Made by a program: the position numbers and the translations under genes
DNA from: Thermoplasmata archaeon
GTDB lineage: Archaea; Thermoplasmatota; Thermoplasmata; Lutacidiplasmatales; UBA184
Length of the DNA stretch: 64,000 bases
NCBI GenBank assembly: GCA_027365105.1
Contig: DAHXNZ010000007.1
Coordinates: forward strand, 1 to 64,000
Direction: 5' to 3'
Shown: positions 17,298 through 25,048 of the stretch, one piece after another
How positions within the stretch are numbered: the stretch's first letter is position 1
How the letters are laid out: every line of letters begins with the position of its first letter
Notes under the pieces: model-generated
The model's input: the letters and a program-made list of their open reading frames with translations, nothing else
Told to the model about the DNA's origin: nothing
Database searches by the model: none

Positions 17298-17660
17298 TCA
17301 CATGTAGCCGAACTGGCGTTTCGCAAACTCGCTCATCCGGTCGGGAGTCCACGGGGGCTCCCAGACCAAGTCGACGGTCGCGGAGTGGACGTTCGGGACC
17401 TTCTCGATGGCCGCCTTGACCTCCTCGGCGAGGATGCCCGCGACCGGGCAGCCCGGGGCCGTCAGGGTCATGTGGAGGGTGACGTCGTCGCCCTTCCAGT
17501 CGAATCCATAAATGAGACCGAGATCGACGATGTTCATCGGGATCTCAGGGTCGTAGATTTTCTTCAGATTCTCGGTGATCGCCCGCTCTCGCTCATCTGT
17601 AGGGCCCACGGGCGGGGAGGGTGCAGTGGCTTCGGAGGACGCGGGGGACGCTTCGGTCAT
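17298..17660 (-). CDS. DUF59/MIP18-family Fe-S cluster assembly factor
   Basis: A 120-residue protein with a DUF59 domain. The opening helix and strand read DPEIPMNIVDLGLIYGF, and the conserved cysteine sits in LTAPGCPVAGI. Relatives (SufT, MIP18, PaaD) help mature Fe-S proteins, so it may serve the many Fe-S proteins of this organism, including the hydrogenase-like complex; that link is inference. I chose the ATG at 17660 because a TATA-like box lies about 27 bases upstream. The alternative ATG at 17669 would be too close to the box. Confidence 0.88.
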   Translation of the reverse strand: MTEASPASSEATAPSPPVGPTDERERAITENLKKIYDPEIPMNIVDLGLIYGFDWKGDDVTLHMTLTAPGCPVAGILAEEVKAAIEKVPNVHSATVDLVWEPPWTPDRMSEFAKRQFGYM

Positions 17661-17681
17661 GGTTCTCATATTCCCGCGATT

Positions 17682-17689
17682 CGTATAAG
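17682..17689 (-). promoter_or_regulatory. TATA-like box for the DUF59 gene
   Basis: Reads CTTATACG on the minus strand, centred about 26 bases before the ATG at 17660, and decides that start. Confidence 0.6.
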
Positions 17690-17889
17690 ACTCCTCCCCG
17701 ACGTGAGACCTGGGAACAGGTCCCACCGAGGGGACCTTCGGTGCTCGCAAAGGTCGTCGCCGAGCGGCTTGACCTCCCTCACCTCAGCCCCGGTATCCCC
17801 CGTCCCCAGCAGCGCCAACCCCGCGCCAGGATCCGGCTTCGACAACCCCACCGCCTCCCGCTTCCCCCCCAACAGTGAGGGATCTGGAA

Positions 17890-17906
17890 GCTGTGTCCCA
17901 TAATTC
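17890..17906 (+). repeat. Left terminal inverted repeat of the IS
   Basis: GCTGTGTCCCATAATTC; matches the right end at 18991-19007 in 16 of 17 positions when reverse-complemented. Confidence 0.85.
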
Positions 17907-17992
17907 GATGAACGTGAAGGGCTATCGAGGAGCGGCGACCCCGTTCCTGTGGAGAAGAGGGGGGGTCTAAATGACCCGAATCTCTCCTCGAG

Positions 17993-18992
17993 ATGCCCGA
18001 AGACCGTCGCGCGGCTTACCGGGCCTACGATCGGGTCCGTCGGCATGAGCTGGAGATCGTCACCCGACTGCTCGAAGAGATCCTCCCCGAGATGCCCAAA
18101 CCTCGAGGGTGGAGCCACCAACCCGTGGTCGGTCGCCCCGGCCCTCACCGACGGGGGCGACCCGAGCGGTTCCCGTGGGAACCGATGGTGAAGGCGCTCG
18201 GACTGATGCACGCGATGGGGTGGGACTACCGGCAGGCGGAGGGGAACCTCTGGGTCGCCTCGGACATCCGCCGCCAGATCGACCTCGGGGAAGCGCCGTC
18301 CCGCATGACCCTCTGGCGGGCGGAGCGGCGCTTCTCCGAGGAGTGGCTGCGCACGCTGAACGATCGGGGGCTCGCCGCTTCTAAAAAAAGAGCGGGACCC
18401 TGGCGGAGGAGTTCGAGCAGTTGCGGCGGACTCGACGGGCCTCGGGGAGCACGCGCGGGGGGAGTGGCGGTCGCTCCGCTTCGGGCGGAGTCTCTCGGTC
18501 CGACAGTTCCGCAAGCTCCATGTCGTCAGCGAGTGCCGAGGCGAGAGATGGGGTCTGATCCGCGCGTGGGCGCTGACCGCGCCCCACAGTGCGGACGGTC
18601 CGATGCTCCGGACGCTGCTGGACCGAATGAAGCCCCCTCTCGGCCCGGTCCTCGGGGACGCGGCGTATGCCGGCCGACGGAACGTGACGTATGTTGCCGA
18701 GCGAGGGGGCGAGCCGTACTTTCCTCCGAAGTTCCGATGGACCGCGCGCTCGCACGGCCATCCGGCCGGGCGGAGGATGATCCTGCGTTACCGCCACCAC
18801 CTGGAGGTCTTCCACGAGACCTATCGATTTCGAGCGAATGTCGAGGGAGCGTTCCCCGCGCTCCAACGACACCAGGGTCCCTTCCTCCGCGCACGGAGCA
18901 CGGTGATGTAGCGGCGCGAGGCCGGCTGGCGGATGATCGCGAGGAACGTCGACCTGCTGGCCCGCGCCCGATCCGCTCAGGGGGCGCTATGA
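17993..18992 (+). pseudogene. Broken DDE transposase
   Basis: The N-terminal part (from the ATG at 17993, MPEDRRAAYRAYDRVRR) runs in one frame up to a run of seven A at 18383-18389. The rest continues in the +1 frame: first catalytic Asp in VAADSTGLGEHARG, then LHVVSECRGERWGLI, the second in VLGDAAYAGRRN, then GGEPYFPPK, and a C-terminal EGAFPALQRHQG. An in-frame TAG at 18909-18911 interrupts the last 27 codons, after which RREAGWRMIARNVDLL continues to a TGA at 18990. Either slippage on the A-run restores the frame or the gene is dead. The second lesion favours a dead gene. Confidence 0.8.
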
Positions 18993-19007
18993 ATTATGGG
19001 ACCCAGC
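18991..19007 (-). repeat. Right terminal inverted repeat of the IS
   Basis: Plus strand reads GAATTATGGGACCCAGC, the partner of the left end at 17890-17906. Confidence 0.85.
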
Positions 19008-19328
19008 CGTCGCCTACAATACGATCAAATCAGGGTACTTCTTGCCATCCCGGGTGCCCGCTCTCCGCTGGTCGGGGATTTCGAGGTGCGGATCGGCAGG
19101 GGTCATTCCACGGCGCCGAGGCTGTAGTTCACGGACAATCCCCTTCGGGGGAGTCGAGGATCGGACCCCGGCGGAGGGCCCTGAGCGATTCGGCCGGAAT
19201 TCTGTCGGAGCGGCTTCTGGGCGGGCCCCGGCGCCGTCGGGGCGCCTGGATCGTCTCGCGTCGTACCGGCTCCGTCAACAGCTGGCCGGGGGAAGGGATG
19301 GTACCGATACTCCGTACTCCCCATTGCC
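19008..19328. other. Region between the IS and the IPT/TIG-repeat gene
   Basis: 321 bases. The frame of the downstream gene stays open here back to a TGA near 19182-19184 and, from about 19296, encodes a signal-peptide-like stretch. No ATG, GTG or TTG precedes that stretch. Nothing else is recognised. Confidence 0.5.
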
Positions 19329-22328
19329 TTGGCCGTGTTCTGTGCTTCCCTCATGATCAGCCCGACCGGGCTGAACCCCAACTCCGGGGGAACCCATACC
19401 TCCGGAACCGCTGCCAATTTGCTCAGCGGGTCGACGATCAACAGTACCGCCTTTTACCCGTACTTGGTGGCGCCCGGGGACTTTCCCTTGGCCCAATCGA
19501 TGCAGCCGATGACCGAGTCGGCCTCGTGGAGCCGTCTGATCACCTTCACGGCGGACGGTTTCACGCAGCAGGGTCTCGTCTCGATCGAGACCGACAGCCT
19601 GGGGAACCATTACCTCGAGTTCCAGAGTGGGCAGTTTTCGCCGCTGCTGGCCCAGCAGATCTCGGTCGGCACGGCCGACTGCGCGACGACCCTGCCGATC
19701 GAGTGGAGCAGCCCGACCACGGTCGCCGAACTCGGAACCACCGCCCTCCACGGGGTCGCCGCCGCGTCGAACGGGACGACGGTCGCGGTCGCGGTGGGTG
19801 TCGGCACCGAGACCGAGGTCTATCTCTCCTTCGATCTGGGGGTGAACAACACCTGGGTGGAGGCGACCGGCTCATCCCCGTTGTCGGGGAACGACCCCGG
19901 GATCACGATCTCCCCCTGCGGGGTCCTCGTGACCACGTTGACGACCTCCCACCTGGCGGTGACGACGTTTCCCATGGCCTGCCGGGCCCATCCCTCGTCG
20001 AGTTCTTCCTTCGATTCGGCGAGGTCGCTCACCGCTTCCCTGCCCGCCCCGGCGGTCACCCAGGTAAGCCCGGACTACGGAGGCGCCGGGACCTCGATCA
20101 TGGTCCTCGGGAGCAACTTCCTCGCCTCGAGCCTGACGGCCGATTTCAAGCTGGGGACCCAGTCCGTGGCGGCCCCCGTCAGCTTCCGGAGCCCGACCGA
20201 AGTCATCGTGACGGCACCGGGCGGCCTGTCGGGGGGAGTTCCATGGAACATCGTGATCAGCGATTCGGGAGGGACGAGTTCCGTGACCGCGGCCGACGAG
20301 TTCTTCTACCCACCCTATCCTCCGCCGGTCGTCTCGGGAGTCTCTCCGGCCTCGTCGCCGAGCGGAACGTACGTGAACATCACCGGGACCAACCTCATCG
20401 AAGGCTCGACCGTCGTGTTCGGCTCGAATGCCAGCGGGAGCGTGGAGTTCGAGACCCCGGATGAGCTCATCGCGCTGGCTCCCTGGGCGGCCGTGGGGTC
20501 GAAAGTCAATGTTCGCGTCTCCGATCGGGGAGGAATCAGCGCGACGAGCACGTCGGATCAGTTCACCTACACGCCCGGCATCCTTCCGGTCGTCACATCC
20601 GTCTGGCCCTCCGGCGGCCCCGCCGGAACCCGGGTCGAGATCAACGGGACGGGCTTCTCATCGACCGCCACGGTCGACTTCGGTTCGGGGCATGGGAGTT
20701 CGGTGACGATTGTTTCGTCGACGGAACTGGAGGCGACATCACCGAGCGGTTCCGGAACGGTGGACATCACGGTCAACTCCACCGGCCTGACCAGTTCGCC
20801 GAACCCCGACGACCTCTACTCGTATCCGCCGACACTCGACACCGATTTTCCGAGAGTCACCACCGACCTTCCGGCCGCCAGTTCGGCCGAGCCGGTCTGG
20901 ACCACCTCGGTCGGCGGGTCGAACGGGACGCTGGGGGTCTTCGCGGCCCTGACGGGGAGCTCCGAGTTCGAGTTCTACGGGTCCGAGGCGGTCAACGGCA
21001 GTTTCCGTGGAACGGGCCTCTTCCCGCTCAACTATTCGGCCGGTTCGGCCGACTTTCCCACGCTCGGGAACACGCTACTGGTGACTCCGGGAGGCGATCC
21101 TGGCCAGGTCGCCGCTGTCGCGGAGGGGGGGTATTTTACCGGAGTGGTCAGCGATTATGAACAGAACCGAGTCGTCCTGCGTTCCATCGGCTCGTCGAGC
21201 GCGGGGGCCACGTGGGGACCGGCCTACCTGTCCGGAGCCCCGCTGGGCTCGTTCTCGACTTTGAGCGCCTCGGCGAGTCCGGCCGGCTACGTCTATGTCG
21301 CTGCGCTCGCCACGAGTTCGGGGGTCCGCGAGGTGGATCAAGCGGTCTTCTCGCCCGCCGGGAGGCCCCTGGCGGCTCCGACACCGATTCCACAATCCGT
21401 ATCGGCTGACGCGGGGTCGGTCACCTCGGCCTCGGTCGACGTCGACCCGCTGCAAGAGCCGCTGTATGCCTGGACCCAGGTGAATACCACCACGAATCTG
21501 TCCGCCGTCGAACTGACGGGGGCCTTCTTGTCCCCCTCGAACGGGGTGGAGCAGTTGAAGGCGACCTTTGACGCCGCTCCGCTGGATGACTTTGCCTCCG
21601 GTTCCGGTCCGAGCTCCTTCCAGGCCTCCGTGAACCAGAACCTGAGTCGGGTCTTGGCCGACTTGAGCCAGGGCCCATCGAAGGTCTGCGCGGCGGAGCA
21701 GATCTTCACCGAGTACGTCCGGGCATCGATGGGGCCGTTTCCCCCCGCTCCAATCTACACCGCCGGGACGAACTGTACGCTCGTCCTCGGATCCGGGGTG
21801 TCGAATGTCCTGGCGGCGACCGGAGCGCTGAATCTGAACACTTCCTTGGCGATCCTCAGCGAGCAGGTTCTGGAGGCCTTCGGCTACGGGGTCTATCCGA
21901 ATCCCGATTGGCCCGGGACTCCGATGACGGGATCGTTCGCGGTCACCCCGCTCAAGGGAGGCGGGACCAGCATCCCGGTCGGCACGCCGGCCCGGGCCGA
22001 GAGTTCCGAATGGAACGACTGGATGGTGGTTCAACCCCAAGGCATCAGCCAGAATGCCGTCGACCTCAACCTCACGGCGGGATTCTCTCCGGTCGCAGCT
22101 CAGGGAGTCTTGACGAACGTGACGGGCGGCTGCGGAGGGCTCCCGGGGTCGGTGACCTATCTCTCCGGCAACATCTACTCGACCCGGATCGGCGGATACT
22201 CCGAAACGGTCAGTTCCGATGGACACCAGAAGGTGTACTCGGGGACCGGGCCGTCCGGGGTCTATCTGATCGACCTGGTGCCGGACAGCACCGGAACGTT
22301 CTACTTCAATGTGACCGTCAGCTTGTAA
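19329..22328 (+). CDS. Secreted IPT/TIG-repeat protein, C-terminus cut by an IS66-type element
   Basis: A 999-residue Ser/Thr/Gly-rich extracellular protein. Around residues 240-500 there are three IPT/TIG immunoglobulin-like repeats; their openings are VTQVSPDYGGAGTSIMVLG, VSGVSPASSPSGTYVNITG and VTSVWPSGGPAGTRVEING. Many Asn-X-Ser/Thr sites suggest N-glycosylation at the cell surface. A hydrophobic N-terminus (VLPIALAVFCASLM) looks like a signal peptide, but its basic start (GKGWYRYS) lies upstream of the first usable start codon, TTG at 19329, so the true start is doubtful. The stop codon TAA is made of bases 2-4 of the IS end that begins at 22325, so the original C-terminus is missing. 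Confidence 0.75.
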   Translation: MAVFCASLMISPTGLNPNSGGTHTSGTAANLLSGSTINSTAFYPYLVAPGDFPLAQSMQPMTESASWSRLITFTADGFTQQGLVSIETDSLGNHYLEFQSGQFSPLLAQQISVGTADCATTLPIEWSSPTTVAELGTTALHGVAAASNGTTVAVAVGVGTETEVYLSFDLGVNNTWVEATGSSPLSGNDPGITISPCGVLVTTLTTSHLAVTTFPMACRAHPSSSSSFDSARSLTASLPAPAVTQVSPDYGGAGTSIMVLGSNFLASSLTADFKLGTQSVAAPVSFRSPTEVIVTAPGGLSGGVPWNIVISDSGGTSSVTAADEFFYPPYPPPVVSGVSPASSPSGTYVNITGTNLIEGSTVVFGSNASGSVEFETPDELIALAPWAAVGSKVNVRVSDRGGISATSTSDQFTYTPGILPVVTSVWPSGGPAGTRVEINGTGFSSTATVDFGSGHGSSVTIVSSTELEATSPSGSGTVDITVNSTGLTSSPNPDDLYSYPPTLDTDFPRVTTDLPAASSAEPVWTTSVGGSNGTLGVFAALTGSSEFEFYGSEAVNGSFRGTGLFPLNYSAGSADFPTLGNTLLVTPGGDPGQVAAVAEGGYFTGVVSDYEQNRVVLRSIGSSSAGATWGPAYLSGAPLGSFSTLSASASPAGYVYVAALATSSGVREVDQAVFSPAGRPLAAPTPIPQSVSADAGSVTSASVDVDPLQEPLYAWTQVNTTTNLSAVELTGAFLSPSNGVEQLKATFDAAPLDDFASGSGPSSFQASVNQNLSRVLADLSQGPSKVCAAEQIFTEYVRASMGPFPPAPIYTAGTNCTLVLGSGVSNVLAATGALNLNTSLAILSEQVLEAFGYGVYPNPDWPGTPMTGSFAVTPLKGGGTSIPVGTPARAESSEWNDWMVVQPQGISQNAVDLNLTAGFSPVAAQGVLTNVTGGCGGLPGSVTYLSGNIYSTRIGGYSETVSSDGHQKVYSGTGPSGVYLIDLVPDSTGTFYFNVTVSL

Positions 22329-22350
22329 GGACTCAGCTCCACGGCCCGGC

Positions 22351-22374
22351 TGAACGCGCGTGCGCGCGCGTTCA
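22351..22374. repeat. Perfect 10-bp inverted repeat inside the IS66-type element
   Basis: TGAACGCGCG, a 4-base loop TGCG, then CGCGCGTTCA, lying between the left IS end and the transposase start. As RNA it would form a very stable hairpin. It could shield the transposase from read-through transcription of the host gene. Confidence 0.6.
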
Positions 22375-22427
22375 CTTCGACCGACAGTACTAAATCTAGG
22401 GAGCCGTTCAGCCATCGCCCGAGAGCG

Positions 22428-24008
22428 ATGGCCCCTCGGGATATTCGACTGCTACTCGCCCCGGAAGAACCTGACGACTCCGTCGTCGTTTCGCGCAAGA
22501 AGGTCGCCGAGTTGCTGCGGCGATCCGAACGGCTCGATCGGACCGAGCAACAGCTCCGAGAAGCGCAGGAGGAGATTCGGCGCCTCCGCGAGGAGAAAGC
22601 CCGATCTCGGGAGAAGAGCTCGGCGCTGAAGGCCACGCTGGATCGACTGCGTGCCTCCCTACCCGTCCTCGGCACCGATGCCCGGACCGCGGCGTCTGTG
22701 GGCGTCCCTTCGAGCCGCGTGTTCTTCCGACAGTCCCCTCCACCTCCGAAGGCCCGACGACGGACCGGTGGCCAGCCCGGTCACCCGGGCGTGACCCGAC
22801 CTCGGCCCACACCGAACGCGCCTCCGAAGGTGCTCGCGCTGAAGGAGTGCCCGAAGTGCACCCATCCGCTCGGCGAACCCGCCGACTCGTGGAGGCGGCC
22901 CGTCACCGACCTCCCCGCCCCGAGCCTCGAGGTCTTCGACCTCGAGGTGCTCCGCTACAAGTGCCCGGGCTGCGGGGAACGGGTCCACGCCGAGATCCCT
23001 GAGGCCTATCGGGGCGACTTCGGCCCGCGGCTCAAGGCGTTCGTGGCCGAGCTACGGGTCCTCGGGATGCCGTTCGAGAAGATCACCGAGCTGTTGCGGA
23101 TGCGCTACGACCTCGAGGTGAGCGTCGCCTCGCTGATCGCGATGGAGGACGGGGTGGCCGAGTCCCTGGAGGAGACCTATCGGGGTCTCGGCGAGGAGCT
23201 GCGGGACGCCGAGCGAACCCCCTCGGCCCAAGGGGACGAGACGGGGATGCCGGTGAACGGGAAGACGGAGTGGCTCTGGGTCGGCACCTCACCGACGCTG
23301 ACGGTCTACCACATCCAGGCCGGTCGAAGCGGCGAGGCGGCCGATACGATGTGGGTGGGGTATCATGGGACGCTGACCCACGACGGGCTGGACTCGTACA
23401 ACTCGGTGGCGGGAGCGGAGCACCAGATGGATCTGGTGCACGTGAATCGTTGGGCCCAAAAAGTCGAGGCCCGCCACGGGATCCGACCCCGGGGGTTGTT
23501 GAAGGAGGAGGGGCCGACGTATGAGAGGGCGGGGCGACCTCCGAAGGAGTTCCTGCGGTTCGCGAAAGGCGTTCGGGTCCGCCTGGCGGCGGAGGTGAGG
23601 TGGGTCGAACGGTATCCGAAGGCCTCGTCAGTGGCCCGGGAGCGTCGGTATGCTCGGGCGGTGCGATCGATGGGTCGGTTCTTGACGAGGAAGTGGCGGG
23701 ACGAGGACGCGGTGAGAATCGCCGACGAGCTGGGTCAGCGGCTTGAGACGCTCTTCACGTTCGTTCGACGGCCCGGGGTGTCGTGGAACTCGAACGAGGC
23801 GGAGCGCGAGGTAAGAGTCGCGGTCGTCCACCGGAAGATCAGCGGGGGTCGGAGGACGGCGCGGGGGGCGCAGGTCCTCGAGCGGCTGTTGACAGTGTGG
23901 CGGACGTGCGCGAAGCGAGAGCGAAGGTTCTGGGAAGTGATGGCGGACAGACTCGGCGCGCTCCCTCAGGCCGGGGCAGGTCCTCCGTCAGCCGGGCCAG
24001 CAAGCTGA
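22428..24008 (+). CDS. IS66-family transposase
   Basis: A 526-residue transposase. Order of parts: a coiled coil (about 30-75), a linker with GGQPGHPG typical of IS66, a zinc finger (CPKC ... CPGC, about 142-185), and the DDE catalytic core. Catalytic residues are visible in GDETGM, HDGLDSY and NEAERE. The frame is intact and no catalytic residue is missing, so the element may still be active. The ATG at 22428 lies about 100 bases inside the left end, downstream of a TACTAAATC stretch that could be its TATA box. The last bases of the gene overlap the right end. Confidence 0.93.
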   Translation: MAPRDIRLLLAPEEPDDSVVVSRKKVAELLRRSERLDRTEQQLREAQEEIRRLREEKARSREKSSALKATLDRLRASLPVLGTDARTAASVGVPSSRVFFRQSPPPPKARRRTGGQPGHPGVTRPRPTPNAPPKVLALKECPKCTHPLGEPADSWRRPVTDLPAPSLEVFDLEVLRYKCPGCGERVHAEIPEAYRGDFGPRLKAFVAELRVLGMPFEKITELLRMRYDLEVSVASLIAMEDGVAESLEETYRGLGEELRDAERTPSAQGDETGMPVNGKTEWLWVGTSPTLTVYHIQAGRSGEAADTMWVGYHGTLTHDGLDSYNSVAGAEHQMDLVHVNRWAQKVEARHGIRPRGLLKEEGPTYERAGRPPKEFLRFAKGVRVRLAAEVRWVERYPKASSVARERRYARAVRSMGRFLTRKWRDEDAVRIADELGQRLETLFTFVRRPGVSWNSNEAEREVRVAVVHRKISGGRRTARGAQVLERLLTVWRTCAKRERRFWEVMADRLGALPQAGAGPPSAGPAS

Positions 24009-24025
24009 GTCCTTACGATCGTTTG

Positions 24026-24385
24026 GTGGAGCCTACGCGGCTTGCGCCCGCGGCGTCTACAGGGACCTCGCGGACACAACCTGACTTGGCATCGCTCCTC
24101 GTCGCGTTACTTCCATTCGCAGATCGCTATCTCAGGCTTCAAGAAGGAAAGCAAAACCACGAACAAGCCATTGAGCGGGTTCAAGCCGAGTCAGGCTGGA
24201 AAGTGCTTGCTATAATGATGGCCTTCCTCGCAGGGGTAATCGCTGTCATGTCTTGGCTCACCTTCTCGGGAAGGGTAAGTGGAGACGCGCTTCTCTTTCT
24301 CGTCGGAACAGTGGCAGGCTACATGCTCGCAATCGTCCAGCGGCACCTCTTTCCCCAGACCATCGAAGTGAGCTCGGACAGTTAG
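24026..24385 (+). CDS. Small two-helix membrane protein
   Basis: About 119 residues starting at a GTG ten bases beyond the right end of the IS66-type element (a TTG three bases earlier is equally possible). A soluble N-terminal half contains a short coiled-coil-like stretch (YLRLQEGKQNHEQAIERV). It is followed by two membrane helices, around VLAIMMAFLAGVIAVMSWL and ALLFLVGTVAGYML. The layout recalls DUF2335-type membrane proteins; I am not sure of the match. Base composition is clearly lower in GC than the neighbours, a sign of transfer. The N-terminus may have been lost to the IS. Confidence 0.6.
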   Translation: MEPTRLAPAASTGTSRTQPDLASLLVALLPFADRYLRLQEGKQNHEQAIERVQAESGWKVLAIMMAFLAGVIAVMSWLTFSGRVSGDALLFLVGTVAGYMLAIVQRHLFPQTIEVSSDS

Positions 24386-24630
24386 GGTTCTGCTTCGGCA
24401 AAGAAGGCACGAAGCTCGCCGCACGCGTCAAGCTCGGCAAGACAGCGGGCGGGACCCCTTCGGTCTTCGTCGACTGGAAGCGCCGCCTACTCGCGATGGG
24501 GAGGGGGGAAGCGCGAAGGGTGGGGCTGCCTTGGCACGCCGTCACGAAGTGGAAGGCGACCCTCCGTCGGCGGGGGACCCTTCGAAAGGACGCGCTCGGT
24601 AGGTTGAAGCGCGCCTTGGTCACGGGCTGA
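24386..24630 (+). pseudogene. Probable remnant of an unrecognised gene
   Basis: A plus-strand open frame encodes a basic stretch of about 80 residues with protein-like composition (FVDWKRRLLAMGRGEARRVG, then LPWHAVTKWKATLRRRG). It ends at a TGA at 24628. No start codon precedes the sensible part. It could be the C-terminal piece of a DNA-binding or integrase-like protein of a lost element beside the tRNA gene. This is a weak call. Confidence 0.3.
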
Positions 24631-24724
24631 CGGGGCGGCGGGGGTTCGCTGATCTACGGCGGGGGGGCCTTCCGAGGGGGCTGGTCCCACTTGTGAGCCT
24701 CCGTAGTATAGCGCGACTTCTCAG

Positions 24725-24799
24725 TGGGCCCAGTCGGATTTGAACCGACGACCTCCCGGTTATCAGCCGGGTGCTCCAGCCAAACTAAGCTATGGGCCC
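24725..24799 (-). tRNA. tRNA-Ile (anticodon GAU)
   Basis: On the minus strand a complete cloverleaf is seen. The acceptor stem GGGCCCA pairs with TGGGCCC. The anticodon arm is CCCGG CTGATAA CCGGG with anticodon GAU. The T-arm is GTCGG TTCAAAT CCGAC, and A is the discriminator base. No intron and no encoded CCA. Its 3' end points towards the mobile region, an arrangement usual when elements integrate into tRNA genes. Confidence 0.96.
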
Positions 24800-25037
24800 G
24801 TCCGCCGCCACTGGAGGAGGAGCTTCTGAGATGGCCGAGCCCCAGTGGCGGAAGAGCTTGCCTTCGCACTGAGCCTGCATTCTTGGCCCCTCGCTCGCCT
24901 TCCCTGAATGAGGGGGGCATTAAAAGGCAACGCTCAGTCGCCGCGTGCCCAGGTCAGCTGGGCTGCCTGACGGCTATATCTGGGGGCATGCCGCTCGGCC
25001 CTCCAGTCGATGCTCGCCAGTCTCCCGTCCCGTTCCG

Positions 25038-25048
25038 AGGAGGTGATC
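25038..25048 (+). promoter_or_regulatory. Strong Shine-Dalgarno site deciding an ABC ATPase start
   Basis: AGGAGGTGATC, a full match to the archaeal 16S rRNA 3' end, directly before the GTG at 25049. It favours that start over the ATG at 25010. A TATATC box at about 24975-24980 could drive transcription. Confidence 0.7.

Larger units (their letters stand above)
17890..19007 (+). mobile_element. Insertion sequence, IS4/IS5-type, about 1.1 kb, inactivated
   Basis: Bounded by inverted repeats of 17 bases with one mismatch: GCTGTGTCCCATAATTC on the left, and on the right the complement of GCTGGGTCCCATAATTC. Between them lies a single DDE transposase split by a frame change and a stop codon. No obvious direct target repeat flanks the ends. 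It sits just upstream of the secreted IPT/TIG-repeat gene and may have displaced that gene's promoter and start. Confidence 0.85.
22325..24016 (+). mobile_element. IS66-type insertion sequence, about 1.7 kb
   Basis: Ends are perfect 14-base inverted repeats: GTAAGGACTCAGCT at 22325-22338 and its complement at 24003-24016. The GTAA end is typical of the IS66 family. The element carries only the large transposase gene, like the ISBst12-type branch, which lacks tnpA and tnpB. The family normally leaves an 8-bp target duplication, but the flanks GTCAGCTT (left) and GATCGTTT (right) do not match. This suggests rearrangement or deletion after insertion. Confidence 0.88.

Noticed and set aside
19042-19356. 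105-residue frame upstream of the IPT/TIG gene as a separate gene
   Set aside because: Its sequence is Arg/Ser/Gly-rich and overlaps the signal-peptide-like stretch of the real protein.
22326-22328. Natural stop codon of the IPT/TIG protein
   Set aside because: The TAA lies inside the terminal repeat of the IS66-type element, so it was brought in by the insertion.
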